64,000 bases of DNA from Amycolatopsis alkalitolerans (lineage in GTDB: Bacteria > Actinomycetota > Actinomycetes > Mycobacteriales > Pseudonocardiaceae). Positions 8,337 through 17,100 of the stretch are shown here, in pieces (position 1 is the first letter of the stretch; the number at the start of each line of letters is the position of its first letter). The DNA lies in the NCBI RefSeq assembly GCF_006152065.1, contig NZ_VDFW01000006.1, positions 124,001 to 188,000 on the forward strand, read 5' to 3'. The notes beneath the pieces are model-generated. The model did not search any database. It was given only the letters and a program-made list of their open reading frames with translations, and was not told the origin of the DNA. A program made the position numbers and the translations under genes.

Positions 8337-9749
8337 TCAGCCGCGCGGGTCAGGCAGCCGCCGCGCGGCGACCGCGACGAGTGCGGTCATCGCCGCCTGC
8401 ACGAGCGTGACCGTCACGAGAGCGTTCCCATAGCCGGAGACGCTGAGCGTCGCGAACAACGTGCCGAGTGTCGCGACCCCGAGTGCGAGGAAGGTCTGCT
8501 GGGTCGTGGTCAGCACCCCGCTGCCGGCCCCCGCGCTGCCCGCGGGCACCCGCGACAGGATCACCCGGAACATCGTCGGCGCGACCAGGCCCTGCCCGGC
8601 GCCGGTGATGAGCGTGCCGGGCGCGAGGTCGGCGACGTTGACGTGCGGCCAGGCCACGAGCACCGTCGCGACCAGCGTCAGCAACCCGAGCAGTTGCACG
8701 GACAGGCCGAGCACCACGACGCGGTGCCCGATCCGCGCGACCAGCCTGCTGCTGAGCAGCGAGGCCACCAGGAACGCGACCGCCATCGGGGTCAGCGCGA
8801 GCCCCGAGCCGAGCGGCCCGAGGTGCAGGCCGTCCTGCAGGGTCAGCGCGTAGACGAACAGGAACCCGCCGAACCCGGTGAAGAACGGCGCGGCGATGCC
8901 GAGTCCCCGTCGCATCGCCGGGGTGGACAGCAGCGACATCGGCAGCAGCGGGACCCCGCCCCTCGCTTCGAGCCGCCGCTCGACGGCGACGAACGCGGCC
9001 ACGGCGAACGGGAAGACGCCGATCAGCACCCAGCACCAGACCGGCCAGCCGAGCGCGCGGCCTTCCATCAGCGGGATCAGCAGCGTGAGCAGGGCGAGCC
9101 CGAGCAGCGGGGTGCCGGCCCTGTCGATGCCGATCGGGTCGGTCGCCCTGGTCTCGGGCAGGGTTCTCATGGCGAGCAGCACACCGAGGATCCCGATCGG
9201 TACGTTGACCAGGAAGATCGGCCGCCAGCCTTCGCCGGCGACGTTCGCGGTGACGAGGACGCCGCCGAGCAACTGGCCGACGACCATCGCGATGCCCCCG
9301 GTGGCGCCGTAGTAGCCGAGCGTCCGCGCGCGGTGCTCACCGGTCGTGGTGGCCTGGATGATCGACAGCGCCTGCGGCACCATCATCGCGGCGGCGGCGC
9401 CCTGCGCCACGCGTGCGATGACGAGCGTGGTCACGCCCGGCGCGATCCCGCAGGCCAGCGAGGTGACGGTGAACGCGGACAGGCCCGCGACGAACAGGCG
9501 CCGCCGGCCGAACGCGTCGCCGAGCCGTCCGCCGACGACGAGCAGCAGGGCGAACGCGATGCCGTAACCGGCGACGATCCATTGGAGGGTGGCGGTGGAG
9601 GCGTGGAGGTCGGCGTCGATGGTGGGAAGCGCGACGTTGACGATGAACATGTCGATCGGGGCCAGCGCCGCACCGAGCAGCACGGTCCCCAGCCCGGCCC
9701 GGCTCAGCGACCGGGTCCCGGCCGCTGTGAGCGTGGTGGTGGTCGTCAT
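8337..9749 (-). CDS. MFS drug/metabolite exporter, DHA2-like
   Basis: Proton-coupled exporter of 470 aa with ~14 hydrophobic segments. The first segments carry DMFIVNVALPTIDADL (motif D1 of the 14-TM DHA2 family) and the loop 2-3 motif GRLGDAFGRRRLFVAG. Motif C, with GATGGIAMVVGQLLGGVL, marks an antiporter. The ATG start was preferred over a GTG three codons upstream. It diverges from a MmyB-type regulator; two identical palindromes lie in the ~100-bp gap, so repression by that regulator is likely. The substrate is unknown; a toxic small molecule is the usual case. Confidence 0.94.
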   Translation of the reverse strand: MTTTTTLTAAGTRSLSRAGLGTVLLGAALAPIDMFIVNVALPTIDADLHASTATLQWIVAGYGIAFALLLVVGGRLGDAFGRRRLFVAGLSAFTVTSLACGIAPGVTTLVIARVAQGAAAAMMVPQALSIIQATTTGEHRARTLGYYGATGGIAMVVGQLLGGVLVTANVAGEGWRPIFLVNVPIGILGVLLAMRTLPETRATDPIGIDRAGTPLLGLALLTLLIPLMEGRALGWPVWCWVLIGVFPFAVAAFVAVERRLEARGGVPLLPMSLLSTPAMRRGLGIAAPFFTGFGGFLFVYALTLQDGLHLGPLGSGLALTPMAVAFLVASLLSSRLVARIGHRVVVLGLSVQLLGLLTLVATVLVAWPHVNVADLAPGTLITGAGQGLVAPTMFRVILSRVPAGSAGAGSGVLTTTQQTFLALGVATLGTLFATLSVSGYGNALVTVTLVQAAMTALVAVAARRLPDPRG

Positions 9750-9774
9750 GGATACCACGATCCAGCGAGATGGA

Positions 9775-9788
9775 ACCTGGTACCAGGT
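9775..9788. promoter_or_regulatory. Palindromic operator 1 of the MFS/MmyB intergenic region
   Basis: ACCTGGTACCAGGT is a perfect 14-bp palindrome 26 bp upstream of the exporter ATG. The core CCTGGTACCAGG recurs once more 38 bp away (centre to centre). This is a typical arrangement for a dimeric regulator acting on both divergent promoters. Confidence 0.7.
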
Positions 9789-9813
9789 GGAGGTTATCCA
9801 GGTATTGGGACTA

Positions 9814-9825
9814 CCTGGTACCAGG
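9814..9825. promoter_or_regulatory. Palindromic operator 2 of the MFS/MmyB intergenic region
   Basis: CCTGGTACCAGG repeats the core of operator 1 exactly and lies 25 bp before the regulator ATG. Between the two sits an imperfect half-site (CCAGGTATTGG). Confidence 0.68.
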
Positions 9826-9850
9826 AATCAGCTTGTGCGACAGTGGCAGC

Positions 9851-10687
9851 ATGACCACCGCTTTACCTGCGCCCGACGTCATCCGCCGCCGTGAGCTGGC
9901 CGGGTTCCTGCGCAGCCGCCGCGAGCGGATCACGCCCGAGCAGGTCGGCCTGCCCGTGATCGGCCGGCGCCGGACGCCCGGTCTGCGGCGCGAGGAGGTC
10001 GCGCAACTCGCCGGGGTCGGCGTCACCTGGTACACGTGGCTCGAACAGGGCCGTGACATCAACGCCTCCGAGCAGGTGCTGCAGGCCATCGCGAGCACTC
10101 TGCGGCTGGACCCGTACGAGCGCGCGCACCTGTTCACCCTGGCCGGGGTGCCCGAGCCCGCGGTGGAGAAGGAATGCAAGGCGGTCACTCCGGTCGTGCA
10201 CGCGATGCTGGAGAAGCTGGAGCCGTACCCGGCGGCGGTTTACAACGCGCGCACCGACATCCTCGCCCACAACGGGGCCTTCAACTGGCTGCACAAGATC
10301 GACGACCTGCCGTTCGAGGAGCGTAACTCGCTGTTGCAGGCCTTCACGAACCCGGCGTGGCGAGCGCGAATCGTGGACTGGGAAGAGAACGTGCCACGGG
10401 TCGTCGCGGAGTTCCGTGCGGCGATGGCCGAGCACGTCGGTGAACCGGCGTGGAAGCACCTGGTCAAGCGGCTGCGGCGGGAGTCGGCCGAGTTCGGGGA
10501 CCTGTGGAACCGGCATGACGTGCGGCCGATGCTCAACCTCACCAAGCGGTTCAGGCACGACGAGGCGGGGCTGCTGCTGTTCGACTACACGCATATGTGG
10601 TTCGGCCGCAATTCGGAGACGCGGATGACGACCTACGTGCCGGCCGACGACGAGACCAGGGAAAAGCTCGACCGCTACTGGTCGTAG
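9851..10687 (+). CDS. XRE-family regulator with MmyB-like ligand-binding domain
   Basis: A 278-aa regulator. The helix-turn-helix lies at about residues 40-85 (TPGLRREEVAQLAGVGVTWYTWLEQGR), the hallmark of the actinobacterial MmyB family. Residues ~105-270 form the MmyB ligand-binding domain, a PAS-like fold shown in a homologue to bind a fatty acid. The in-frame extension upstream runs through the operators and was rejected in favour of the ATG before TTALPAPDV. It is divergent from the MFS exporter, which is the probable target; autoregulation through the twin palindromes is likely. Confidence 0.93.
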   Translation: MTTALPAPDVIRRRELAGFLRSRRERITPEQVGLPVIGRRRTPGLRREEVAQLAGVGVTWYTWLEQGRDINASEQVLQAIASTLRLDPYERAHLFTLAGVPEPAVEKECKAVTPVVHAMLEKLEPYPAAVYNARTDILAHNGAFNWLHKIDDLPFEERNSLLQAFTNPAWRARIVDWEENVPRVVAEFRAAMAEHVGEPAWKHLVKRLRRESAEFGDLWNRHDVRPMLNLTKRFRHDEAGLLLFDYTHMWFGRNSETRMTTYVPADDETREKLDRYWS

Positions 10688-10747
10688 GCGCGAAAGCCGC
10701 TTTTCGACCGACGCGCGGCGAACGGGAGTGCCGTAGCTTCTCAAAGC

Positions 10748-11857
10748 GTGTGGCGAGGGAACCGGATCGCGGCCGCGATACTGCTGACGCTCGCGCCGAT
10801 GGCGATCGTGCTCGGTGCGACGACGGCGGCCGGGCATTTCCAGACCACCGGCCACCCACTCGACGCGGCCGGGTACGGCTGGCTGGCCGGGGCCGCCCTC
10901 CCGCTGCTGCTCGTCCGCCGGTTCCCGTTGCCCGTGTTCGTCGTCGTGTACGGCGCGGTCCTCGCCTACTACTGGTCGGACTATCCGAACGGCCCGGCGC
11001 TGCTGCTGCCGACGGTCGCCCTGTTCGTGCTGACCCGGCGGCGTGGACCGCTGGTCGCGGGCATCGCCGGGATCGCGGTCCTGCTGGTCGCCGGCGGGAT
11101 CTATCTGGCCGCAGGTGGCACGGTCGCGATGGACGCGAGCGCGGCCCTGGTCGTGGCGTGGCTCGCCGCGGTCATCGGCATCGGGACGGCCTCGCGGAAC
11201 CGGTACGCGGCGATCCGCGCCGCGCGCGAGCGGGCCGCGGAGCAGCAGTACCGGATGGCCGAGAGCGAGCGGTTGCGGATCGCCCGCGAGGTGCACGACG
11301 TGGTCGCGCACAGCCTCGCGATGATCAACGTGCAGGCCGGGGTCGCCGCCCACGTCGCGGACCGGCGGCCCGAGCAGGCGGTCGAGGCGTTACGCGCGAT
11401 CAAGGAAGCGAGCGCGTCGGCGCTGGCCGATCTGCGGGCGACGGTCGCCGTACTGCGATCCGGGCAGGGCCTCGGGCCCGCGCCGAGCCTGCGCCAGCTC
11501 GAAGAGCTCGTCGAACGTGCGCGAGCCGCGGGGCTGACTGTCCGGGTGCACGGATCGGCGGGCGAGCTGCCCGCGCCGGTCGACGGCGCCGCGTACCGGA
11601 TCCTCCAGGAGTCGCTGACGAACGTCGTGCGGCACGCACGCGAACCCTCCGAAGTGGATATTTCGTTCGAAAGATCGGATGGGAGGCTGTCCGTGCGGAT
11701 CCGGGACAACGGGCGCGAGGCCGTGGCGCCCGAACCGGGGAACGGCCTGCGTGGCATGTGTGAACGCGCCGCGGCGCTGGGCGGCCAGGTGCGGGCCGAG
11801 CCGGTGAATGGTGGTTTCGAAGTCCGGGCAGAGCTGCCGTTGAAGGAGCGACGATGA
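10748..11857 (+). CDS. NarL-type sensor histidine kinase
   Basis: Membrane-bound kinase of 369 aa. Four to five transmembrane segments fill residues ~5-155, followed by a short linker, the HisKA_3 phosphoacceptor helix (LRIAREVHDVVAHSLAMI, His in EVHD) and an HATPase domain with LQESLTNVVRHA and DNGREA. There is no large sensory domain, so the signal is probably perceived in or near the membrane, as in DesK-like kinases. GTG start. The gene contains one TTA leucine codon (11390-11392). Its stop overlaps the cognate response regulator start (ATGA). Confidence 0.94.
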   Translation: MWRGNRIAAAILLTLAPMAIVLGATTAAGHFQTTGHPLDAAGYGWLAGAALPLLLVRRFPLPVFVVVYGAVLAYYWSDYPNGPALLLPTVALFVLTRRRGPLVAGIAGIAVLLVAGGIYLAAGGTVAMDASAALVVAWLAAVIGIGTASRNRYAAIRAARERAAEQQYRMAESERLRIAREVHDVVAHSLAMINVQAGVAAHVADRRPEQAVEALRAIKEASASALADLRATVAVLRSGQGLGPAPSLRQLEELVERARAAGLTVRVHGSAGELPAPVDGAAYRILQESLTNVVRHAREPSEVDISFERSDGRLSVRIRDNGREAVAPEPGNGLRGMCERAAALGGQVRAEPVNGGFEVRAELPLKERR

Positions 11858-12519
11858 CGATCCGTGTGGTGCTGGCCGACGACCAGGCGCTCGTGCGGGC
11901 GGGCTTCCGGGTGCTGCTGGAGACCGAGGACGGGTTCGAGGTCTGCGGCGAGGCGAACGACGGCGCCGAGGCGGTCGAGCTGGCGCGGCGGCACCGGCCG
12001 GACGTGGTCGTCATGGACATCCGCATGCCCGGGGTCGACGGGCTCGAAGCGACCCGCCGGATCACCGCCGACGAGGAGCTCGCGGCGGTGAAGGTGCTGG
12101 TGCTCACGACGTTCGACGTCGACGAGTACGTCTACGACGCGCTGCGTGCCGGGGCCAGCGGGTTCCTGCTGAAGGACACCGACCCGGTCGAACTGCTGCG
12201 GGCGCTGCGCGTCATCGCCGACGGGGAGTCCCTGCTGGCGCCGACCGTCACCCGGCGGCTGATCGCCGAGTTCGTCGGGCGCCCGGAGAACCGGCGCGTG
12301 GACGCCCGTGCGGTCGGGCAGATCACCGATCGCGAACGTGAGGTGCTGGCGCTCGTCGCCGGCGGTCTGTCCAACGACGAGATCGCGGAGCATCTGGTGA
12401 TCTCGACGGCCACCGCCCGCACGCACGTCAGCCGCATCATGACCAAGGTCGGCGCGCGCGACCGCGCCCAGCTCGTCGTGCTCGCCTACGAATCCGGCCT
12501 CGTCACGCCTGGTCGCTGA
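11854..12519 (+). CDS. NarL/LuxR-type response regulator
   Basis: DNA-binding partner of the preceding kinase, 221 aa. The receiver domain (residues 1-~120) shows the acidic pair in VVLADDQALV, the phospho-acceptor aspartate in PDVVVMDIRMPG, the threonine in LVLTTFD and the lysine in LLKDTDP. The C-terminal LuxR helix-turn-helix reads LTDREREVLALVA-like, with NDEIAEHLVISTATARTHVSRI. Translation is coupled to the kinase. Targets are not evident. A convergent 28-codon gene ends one base after its stop. Confidence 0.95.
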   Translation: MTIRVVLADDQALVRAGFRVLLETEDGFEVCGEANDGAEAVELARRHRPDVVVMDIRMPGVDGLEATRRITADEELAAVKVLVLTTFDVDEYVYDALRAGASGFLLKDTDPVELLRALRVIADGESLLAPTVTRRLIAEFVGRPENRRVDARAVGQITDREREVLALVAGGLSNDEIAEHLVISTATARTHVSRIMTKVGARDRAQLVVLAYESGLVTPGR

Positions 12520-12606
12520 CTACTTACCCGGCGAGCGCAACCGGGCGACCAGCCGCACCAGGAACACGACGGCCACGGCGACGAGAATCACGATCTGAAC
12601 CCACAT
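12520..12606 (-). CDS. 28-aa single-pass membrane microprotein (candidate)
   Basis: Encodes a 28-residue peptide with one hydrophobic helix (QIVILVAVAVVFLVRLVARL) and a short basic tail. Support: ATG with a strong ribosome-binding sequence (GGAAGGGGG) about five bases upstream, 25 of 28 codons ending in G or C, and a stop fitting exactly against the convergent response-regulator stop. It resembles the small membrane modulators found beside two-component systems and transporters, but no homologue is recognised. It is too short for standard gene callers. Confidence 0.55.
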   Translation of the reverse strand: MWVQIVILVAVAVVFLVRLVARLRSPGK

Positions 12607-12709
12607 CTGGCCCCCTTCCGACCCCGATGCTCACCCAGAAGGCGCATCGGGTGGGGAGGAGGTTGTGCGACACGGTGAATCTCACCTATTGGGCGTACTG
12701 CGCTGATCG

Positions 12710-12799
12710 TTACCAAGCCGACCGGCAGCCACGGCGATCGGCGAAACGTAGGTCGGCTACCGGTAGGTCAGTTCGGCCTACTTCTGGTCGGCTTGGTAA
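12710..12799. repeat. Long-range perfect 14-bp inverted repeat at the acyltransferase 3' end
   Basis: TTACCAAGCCGACC (12710-12723) and its exact reverse complement (12786-12799) flank ~62 bp. The second arm is the 3' coding end of the acyltransferase gene. Between the arms are further GTAGG/CCTAC-type partial repeats. It could fold at the 3' end of the acyltransferase mRNA as a terminator or stability element, or be a remnant of a mobile sequence; neither is proven. Confidence 0.55.
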
Positions 12800-14106
12800 G
12801 CATGGTGCCGAGGCGCGGCATGACGTCCCTGCGCCACCCGGCGGACCGGCCGCATGATCGCCGTTTCCTCGGTTGCGTTGGGCCGTGGCTGGGGTTTCGG
12901 CGGCGCGGCACGCGGGGGCCTCGGCCGCGGCCGGGGCGGGACAGGCGGCAGTTCGATGGTGATCTCCGCGCTGACCGGGATCGGCTCCGGCTTCGGCTGC
13001 GAGCCGTGCGACAGGCGGCGTGCCAGTGTGTGGCTCGGCCGCTCGACGTAGCGGTAGCTCAGTTCGACCACGCCGAATACCGCGGCGATCGCGAGCACCA
13101 GCGCGATCGGGAGCGGGATCGCGGGGCGCATCAGGTCCAGCAGGACGAACGCGACCAGCGAATGCAGCAGGTAGATCGAGTAGCTCCGCTCCGACAGCGC
13201 CGTCCAGCCCCGGCGCTGCCTCAGCTTCGGCTCGGCGAACATGCCCAGCAGGAAGCACAGCACCGCGAAGGCCAGCGACAGGTTGTACGAACTGTCGATG
13301 CGGCCCACGTTGATGACGTCGCCGAGCACGTAGAGCGCCCACGCGGTACCGATGAAGATCCCGCCGGCCCACAGCGGGATCTTCTTGGCGGTGGCGGCCC
13401 AGATGATCTGCCCGATCAGCGGGATCGCCAGGTAGGACACGTTCACCGCGAACAGGAAATACGATGCGGAGAACTGCCGCGCGCTCATCAGCACCACGAA
13501 GACGAAGGTCAGTTCGACCGCGATGGTGAGCCACACCGACCGGCGCAGCAGCGGCAGCACGGCCAGCAGCACCAGGTAGAACAGCACTTCGACGATCATC
13601 GACCAGGCGACCGGGATCAGCACCACCTGCGGCACGATCAGGTAGTTCACCAGCAGGCTGTTGGTCAGCACCGTCAGCGGGTTCAGCGTCTGCGGCTGGC
13701 CCGTCGACGGAGGGTGCAGGTGCACGAGAATCACGACCGTGGTCAGCAGGACCACGAACACGATCGGCACGTACACCCGGATCAGCCGGTTGGCGGAGAA
13801 CCGCCGGATGCCCTGCCGCAGCGCGATCGGGGTCACTACGAAGCCGCTGACCAGGAAGAAGAACGGCACCGCGACCTCGCCGATGCCCTGCTTGGCCATA
13901 TGCATCGGGTTGCTGGTCAGCGCCTCGAGAAAGCTGATGTACGGCGCGTGCTCGCCCTTGGTCTCGACCCACTCGTGCGCGATATGGCTGTAGAACACGA
14001 GCAGCGCGCCCACGGCGCGGCCGATGTCGATGAAGACGATCCGGGTCTTCTTCGGTGCCTGCTTCTCCGCCGGTTTCGAGGGCGTGGACTCGGCCAGTGC
14101 CCTCAC
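12778..14106 (-). CDS. Membrane acyltransferase, OafA/YrhL-like (Acyl_transf_3)
   Basis: A 442-aa integral membrane O-acyltransferase with ~10 hydrophobic segments. The N-terminal block reads FIDIGRAVGALLVFYSHIAHEW, where the family's catalytic histidine lies in the SHI segment, and the FFFLVSGFVV motif follows. Such enzymes add acetyl or other acyl groups to cell-surface sugars, antibiotics or lipids. A proline-, arginine- and glutamate-rich cytosolic tail of ~75 residues (PPVPPRPRPRPPRAAPP) is unusual. GTG start. It lies next to the giant glycosyltransferase on the same strand with a ~75-bp gap, suggesting one surface-glycan locus. Confidence 0.9.
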   Translation of the reverse strand: MRALAESTPSKPAEKQAPKKTRIVFIDIGRAVGALLVFYSHIAHEWVETKGEHAPYISFLEALTSNPMHMAKQGIGEVAVPFFFLVSGFVVTPIALRQGIRRFSANRLIRVYVPIVFVVLLTTVVILVHLHPPSTGQPQTLNPLTVLTNSLLVNYLIVPQVVLIPVAWSMIVEVLFYLVLLAVLPLLRRSVWLTIAVELTFVFVVLMSARQFSASYFLFAVNVSYLAIPLIGQIIWAATAKKIPLWAGGIFIGTAWALYVLGDVINVGRIDSSYNLSLAFAVLCFLLGMFAEPKLRQRRGWTALSERSYSIYLLHSLVAFVLLDLMRPAIPLPIALVLAIAAVFGVVELSYRYVERPSHTLARRLSHGSQPKPEPIPVSAEITIELPPVPPRPRPRPPRAAPPKPQPRPNATEETAIMRPVRRVAQGRHAAPRHHAYQADQK

Positions 14107-14182
14107 CCCCAGCTCGTTCGTGGCTTTCTACCCCTCAAGGAGTGTAACCATGAACCGGTGGGTGGTTTTCGTGCTCGGTGAA

Positions 14183-17100
14183 TCAGGCGTTGGGTGATTC
14201 CCGTGGATCGAGCCAGAGTGTGAGGAATTCCTTCTCGTTCGCCCGTGCCGCCGCGATCAGTTCGGGGTCGCCGCGAAGGCGCTCGACCGGCCCTTTCTCA
14301 CCCACCTCGATCAGCCGGTAGCCCAGCTCGCGGTACCCGGCGAGCACCGCGGCGGGATCGTCGCCGAGCTCCTCGATGGCACTGGGGCAGAATTCGCACA
14401 CGACGTGCGGCCGGTCCCGGCGCAGGACGCCCGCGAGCCCGGCGAGCGCACGGTGATCACGGCCCTGCAGGTCCACCTTGACCAGCGTGACCGGCTGAGC
14501 GCCGACCTCGGGCAGGTCGTCGAGCCGCAGCGCGCGGACCTCGATGCCCGGCCCTTCGGCGCTGACCCGGTTGTCCCCGCTGTTGCCCGGCGAAGCCTGC
14601 GCCAGCCGGACCGTCGTCTCGGTGTCCCACGCCGCGGATTCCACGACGGTGACCAGTTCCGCGGTCTCGGCCGGGAGGTTGACCCGCAGGTTCCGCCGCA
14701 GGTACTCCGCGTTGACCGGATGCGCCTCGACGGCGATCGCACCGGTCACTTCGGGACACGAGCGCAGTAGGCGCAGCGTGTGGTAGCCGACGTGCGCGCC
14801 GATGTCGAGGATCGCGCCGGACCGGCCGGCGGCCAGGCGCGCCATCAGCTCGGCCTCGCTGTCCTCCCAGGACCGGTTGAACACGATCCACGGGAGCATG
14901 ACCTCGTCGACCGGCATCAGCAGCGCGCCGACGTCACACGGCACGACGTCCGCGTCGCGCGGCACCGGGGCGTGCGCCATGCGGGCGGCGTCGCGGATCG
15001 CGACGAGGTCGATCGATACTCGCTGCAGCGCTTCTTCGTCGTTGTCGAGGCGCTTGTCGCGGGCCTCGAACATATGGTGCGTCGCGGCTGTCGCTGCCTG
15101 AAGCTCGGCGGTGAACCCGTCCGCCAGCTTCGCCACGTCGGCTTCCATGTTGTGCAGCGCCAGATCGGTTTCCGGCAGCTGGGCCCGCAGCGCGGCCAGC
15201 GAGGACTCGACCGCATTCAGCCGCCTGTCCACCACGCCCTTCACCGACTCGATCCGCTCGCTGACCCGGCGGCCGGTCTCGGCCGCGCGCCGCGCGTCGT
15301 CGAGCCGCGCCTCGATCGACTCCAGCCGGGCGAGCAGCCGCTGCGCGGTGTCCTCGGTGCCGCTGAGCAGGGCGCCCATCACCCGCCGCTGGTGCACGTC
15401 GTAATGGTCGATCGCGCGGAGTACGGCCTTGCGCATCGCCGGCGCCAGCGGGACGCGGGAGGCCGCGTCGGGTTCGGGCCGCCAGCGCAGCGCTTCGCTC
15501 GCCTGCCGGACCGGAGTAAGCGGATGTTCCGGCGCCGGGGCGACGTGGCGGGCCTGCCAGAGCCGGTACGCCGTCTCGAGTTCCGCGCGGATCCACTCGG
15601 CGGCCGTGTCCATCGACCGGGTCCGCAGGATGTGCTCGCGCGCCTGCCTGCCGCGCCGGCCCGCTTCGGCCGGATCGTCGGCGACCTGCCGCATGGCCGC
15701 CGCGGCGGCGTCGAGATCCGGTTCCGCCCAGCTCGACTCCGCCTCGTACGGCCCGCAGCCCTTGCCGACCTTGACCAGCTCGTACGGGATCGGCCAGCCG
15801 GTGTGCTCGTCGAGGAACTCCGTGGTGCTCGAATAATCCGTCGAGATGACCGGCATCGCGCGAGCCATCGCCTCGGCGACGGTGAGCCCGAAGCCCTCGC
15901 TGCGGTGCAGCGAAACGTAGCAGGAGCTGTCCTCGTACAGTTGGTGCAGCTCGTCGAGGCTCAGATAGTGCTCGATCAGCTCGATCCGGCCGTCCCCGGC
16001 GACCGCGGCGCGCAGGCGCTCGGCCTCGAGCGGATGCGACCTGCCGTTGATCGTCTTGATGGTCAGGCGCACGTCTTCCCGGCCGGGGAAGGCCTTCTGG
16101 AACGCCGCGACCGCGCCCCACGGGTTCTTCCGCTGCGCGACGCTGTTGAAGTCGAACGCGAAGAGGAACCGCACCGGATCACCCGGTGTACGCTCCGGCC
16201 GCGCGGGCTCACCCGGATCGCGGACCGGCACCGGGATCGTCTTGACCGGGATCGGGGCGTGTTTCGCGAACGCCGTCCGGCAGAAGTCGCTGACCGTCCA
16301 CACCTCGTCGAGCAGCCCGAAGGCCTCGTGCATCCAGCCGGGAAAGTCCTCCAGCTCCCAGGCCCACAGCCCGATCCGGTACCGGTCGTGCCCGACCTCC
16401 CGGTGGGCGCCCAACAGCGGGCGGGTCATGTCCGCGTTGACGGCGAGCACGCTGATCGGGAACCGCGGTTCGCCCAGCGTCGCCGGACGCTCGACGCCGG
16501 TGCGGTTGAACACCGAACGCTCTTCGAGCACCGAGGCCATCGGGACACCGGCCGACTCGATCGCGTCGTGCACGATCCGGCCCATCTCGCCGACCCCGAG
16601 CTCGGCGGTCAGGTAGCCGAGCAGGTTGACGCCGAACTCGTCGCCGGGCGGGCGCGGCACGGGCGGGTGTTCCGGCACGGCCCAGCCGGCGAGCTCGCCC
16701 TCGCTGATCCCGGAGGTCAGGCACCAGGCGCGGAAGGCCTCCGCGTCGCCGCCCGTCGGGTCGGGAAAGGCGGTGCGCAGATCGGCACGCGCCGACCAGA
16801 CCGCGAGCGCCATCCGGTTGAGCCCGGCGGCCGCCTGCGCCTCGTTGCCCGGCTCCGCGAGCCACTCCCGCAGCGCCTCACCGCCGTCCGTGCCGTACGC
16901 GTGCGGCGGCAGGCTCTTCTTCTTGCGTTCCGCCTTGATCCACGCCTCGCGGAACGCGCGGCGCGCGAGCCGGGGCAGCGGCAAACCGTCACCGAAGGCG
17001 AGGAACCCGTACGGCACGGCTTCGAGCGTCTCGGCGTACCCGGCGGCACGCAGGGCGGCGCCGTACTCGTCGCACAGCTCGCGCAGGTCAGGGTTCTCCG

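Noticed and set aside
9863-11353. 496-aa minus-strand ORF across the MmyB regulator and histidine kinase
   Set aside because: No start signal and no domain; antisense shadow of two well-supported genes.
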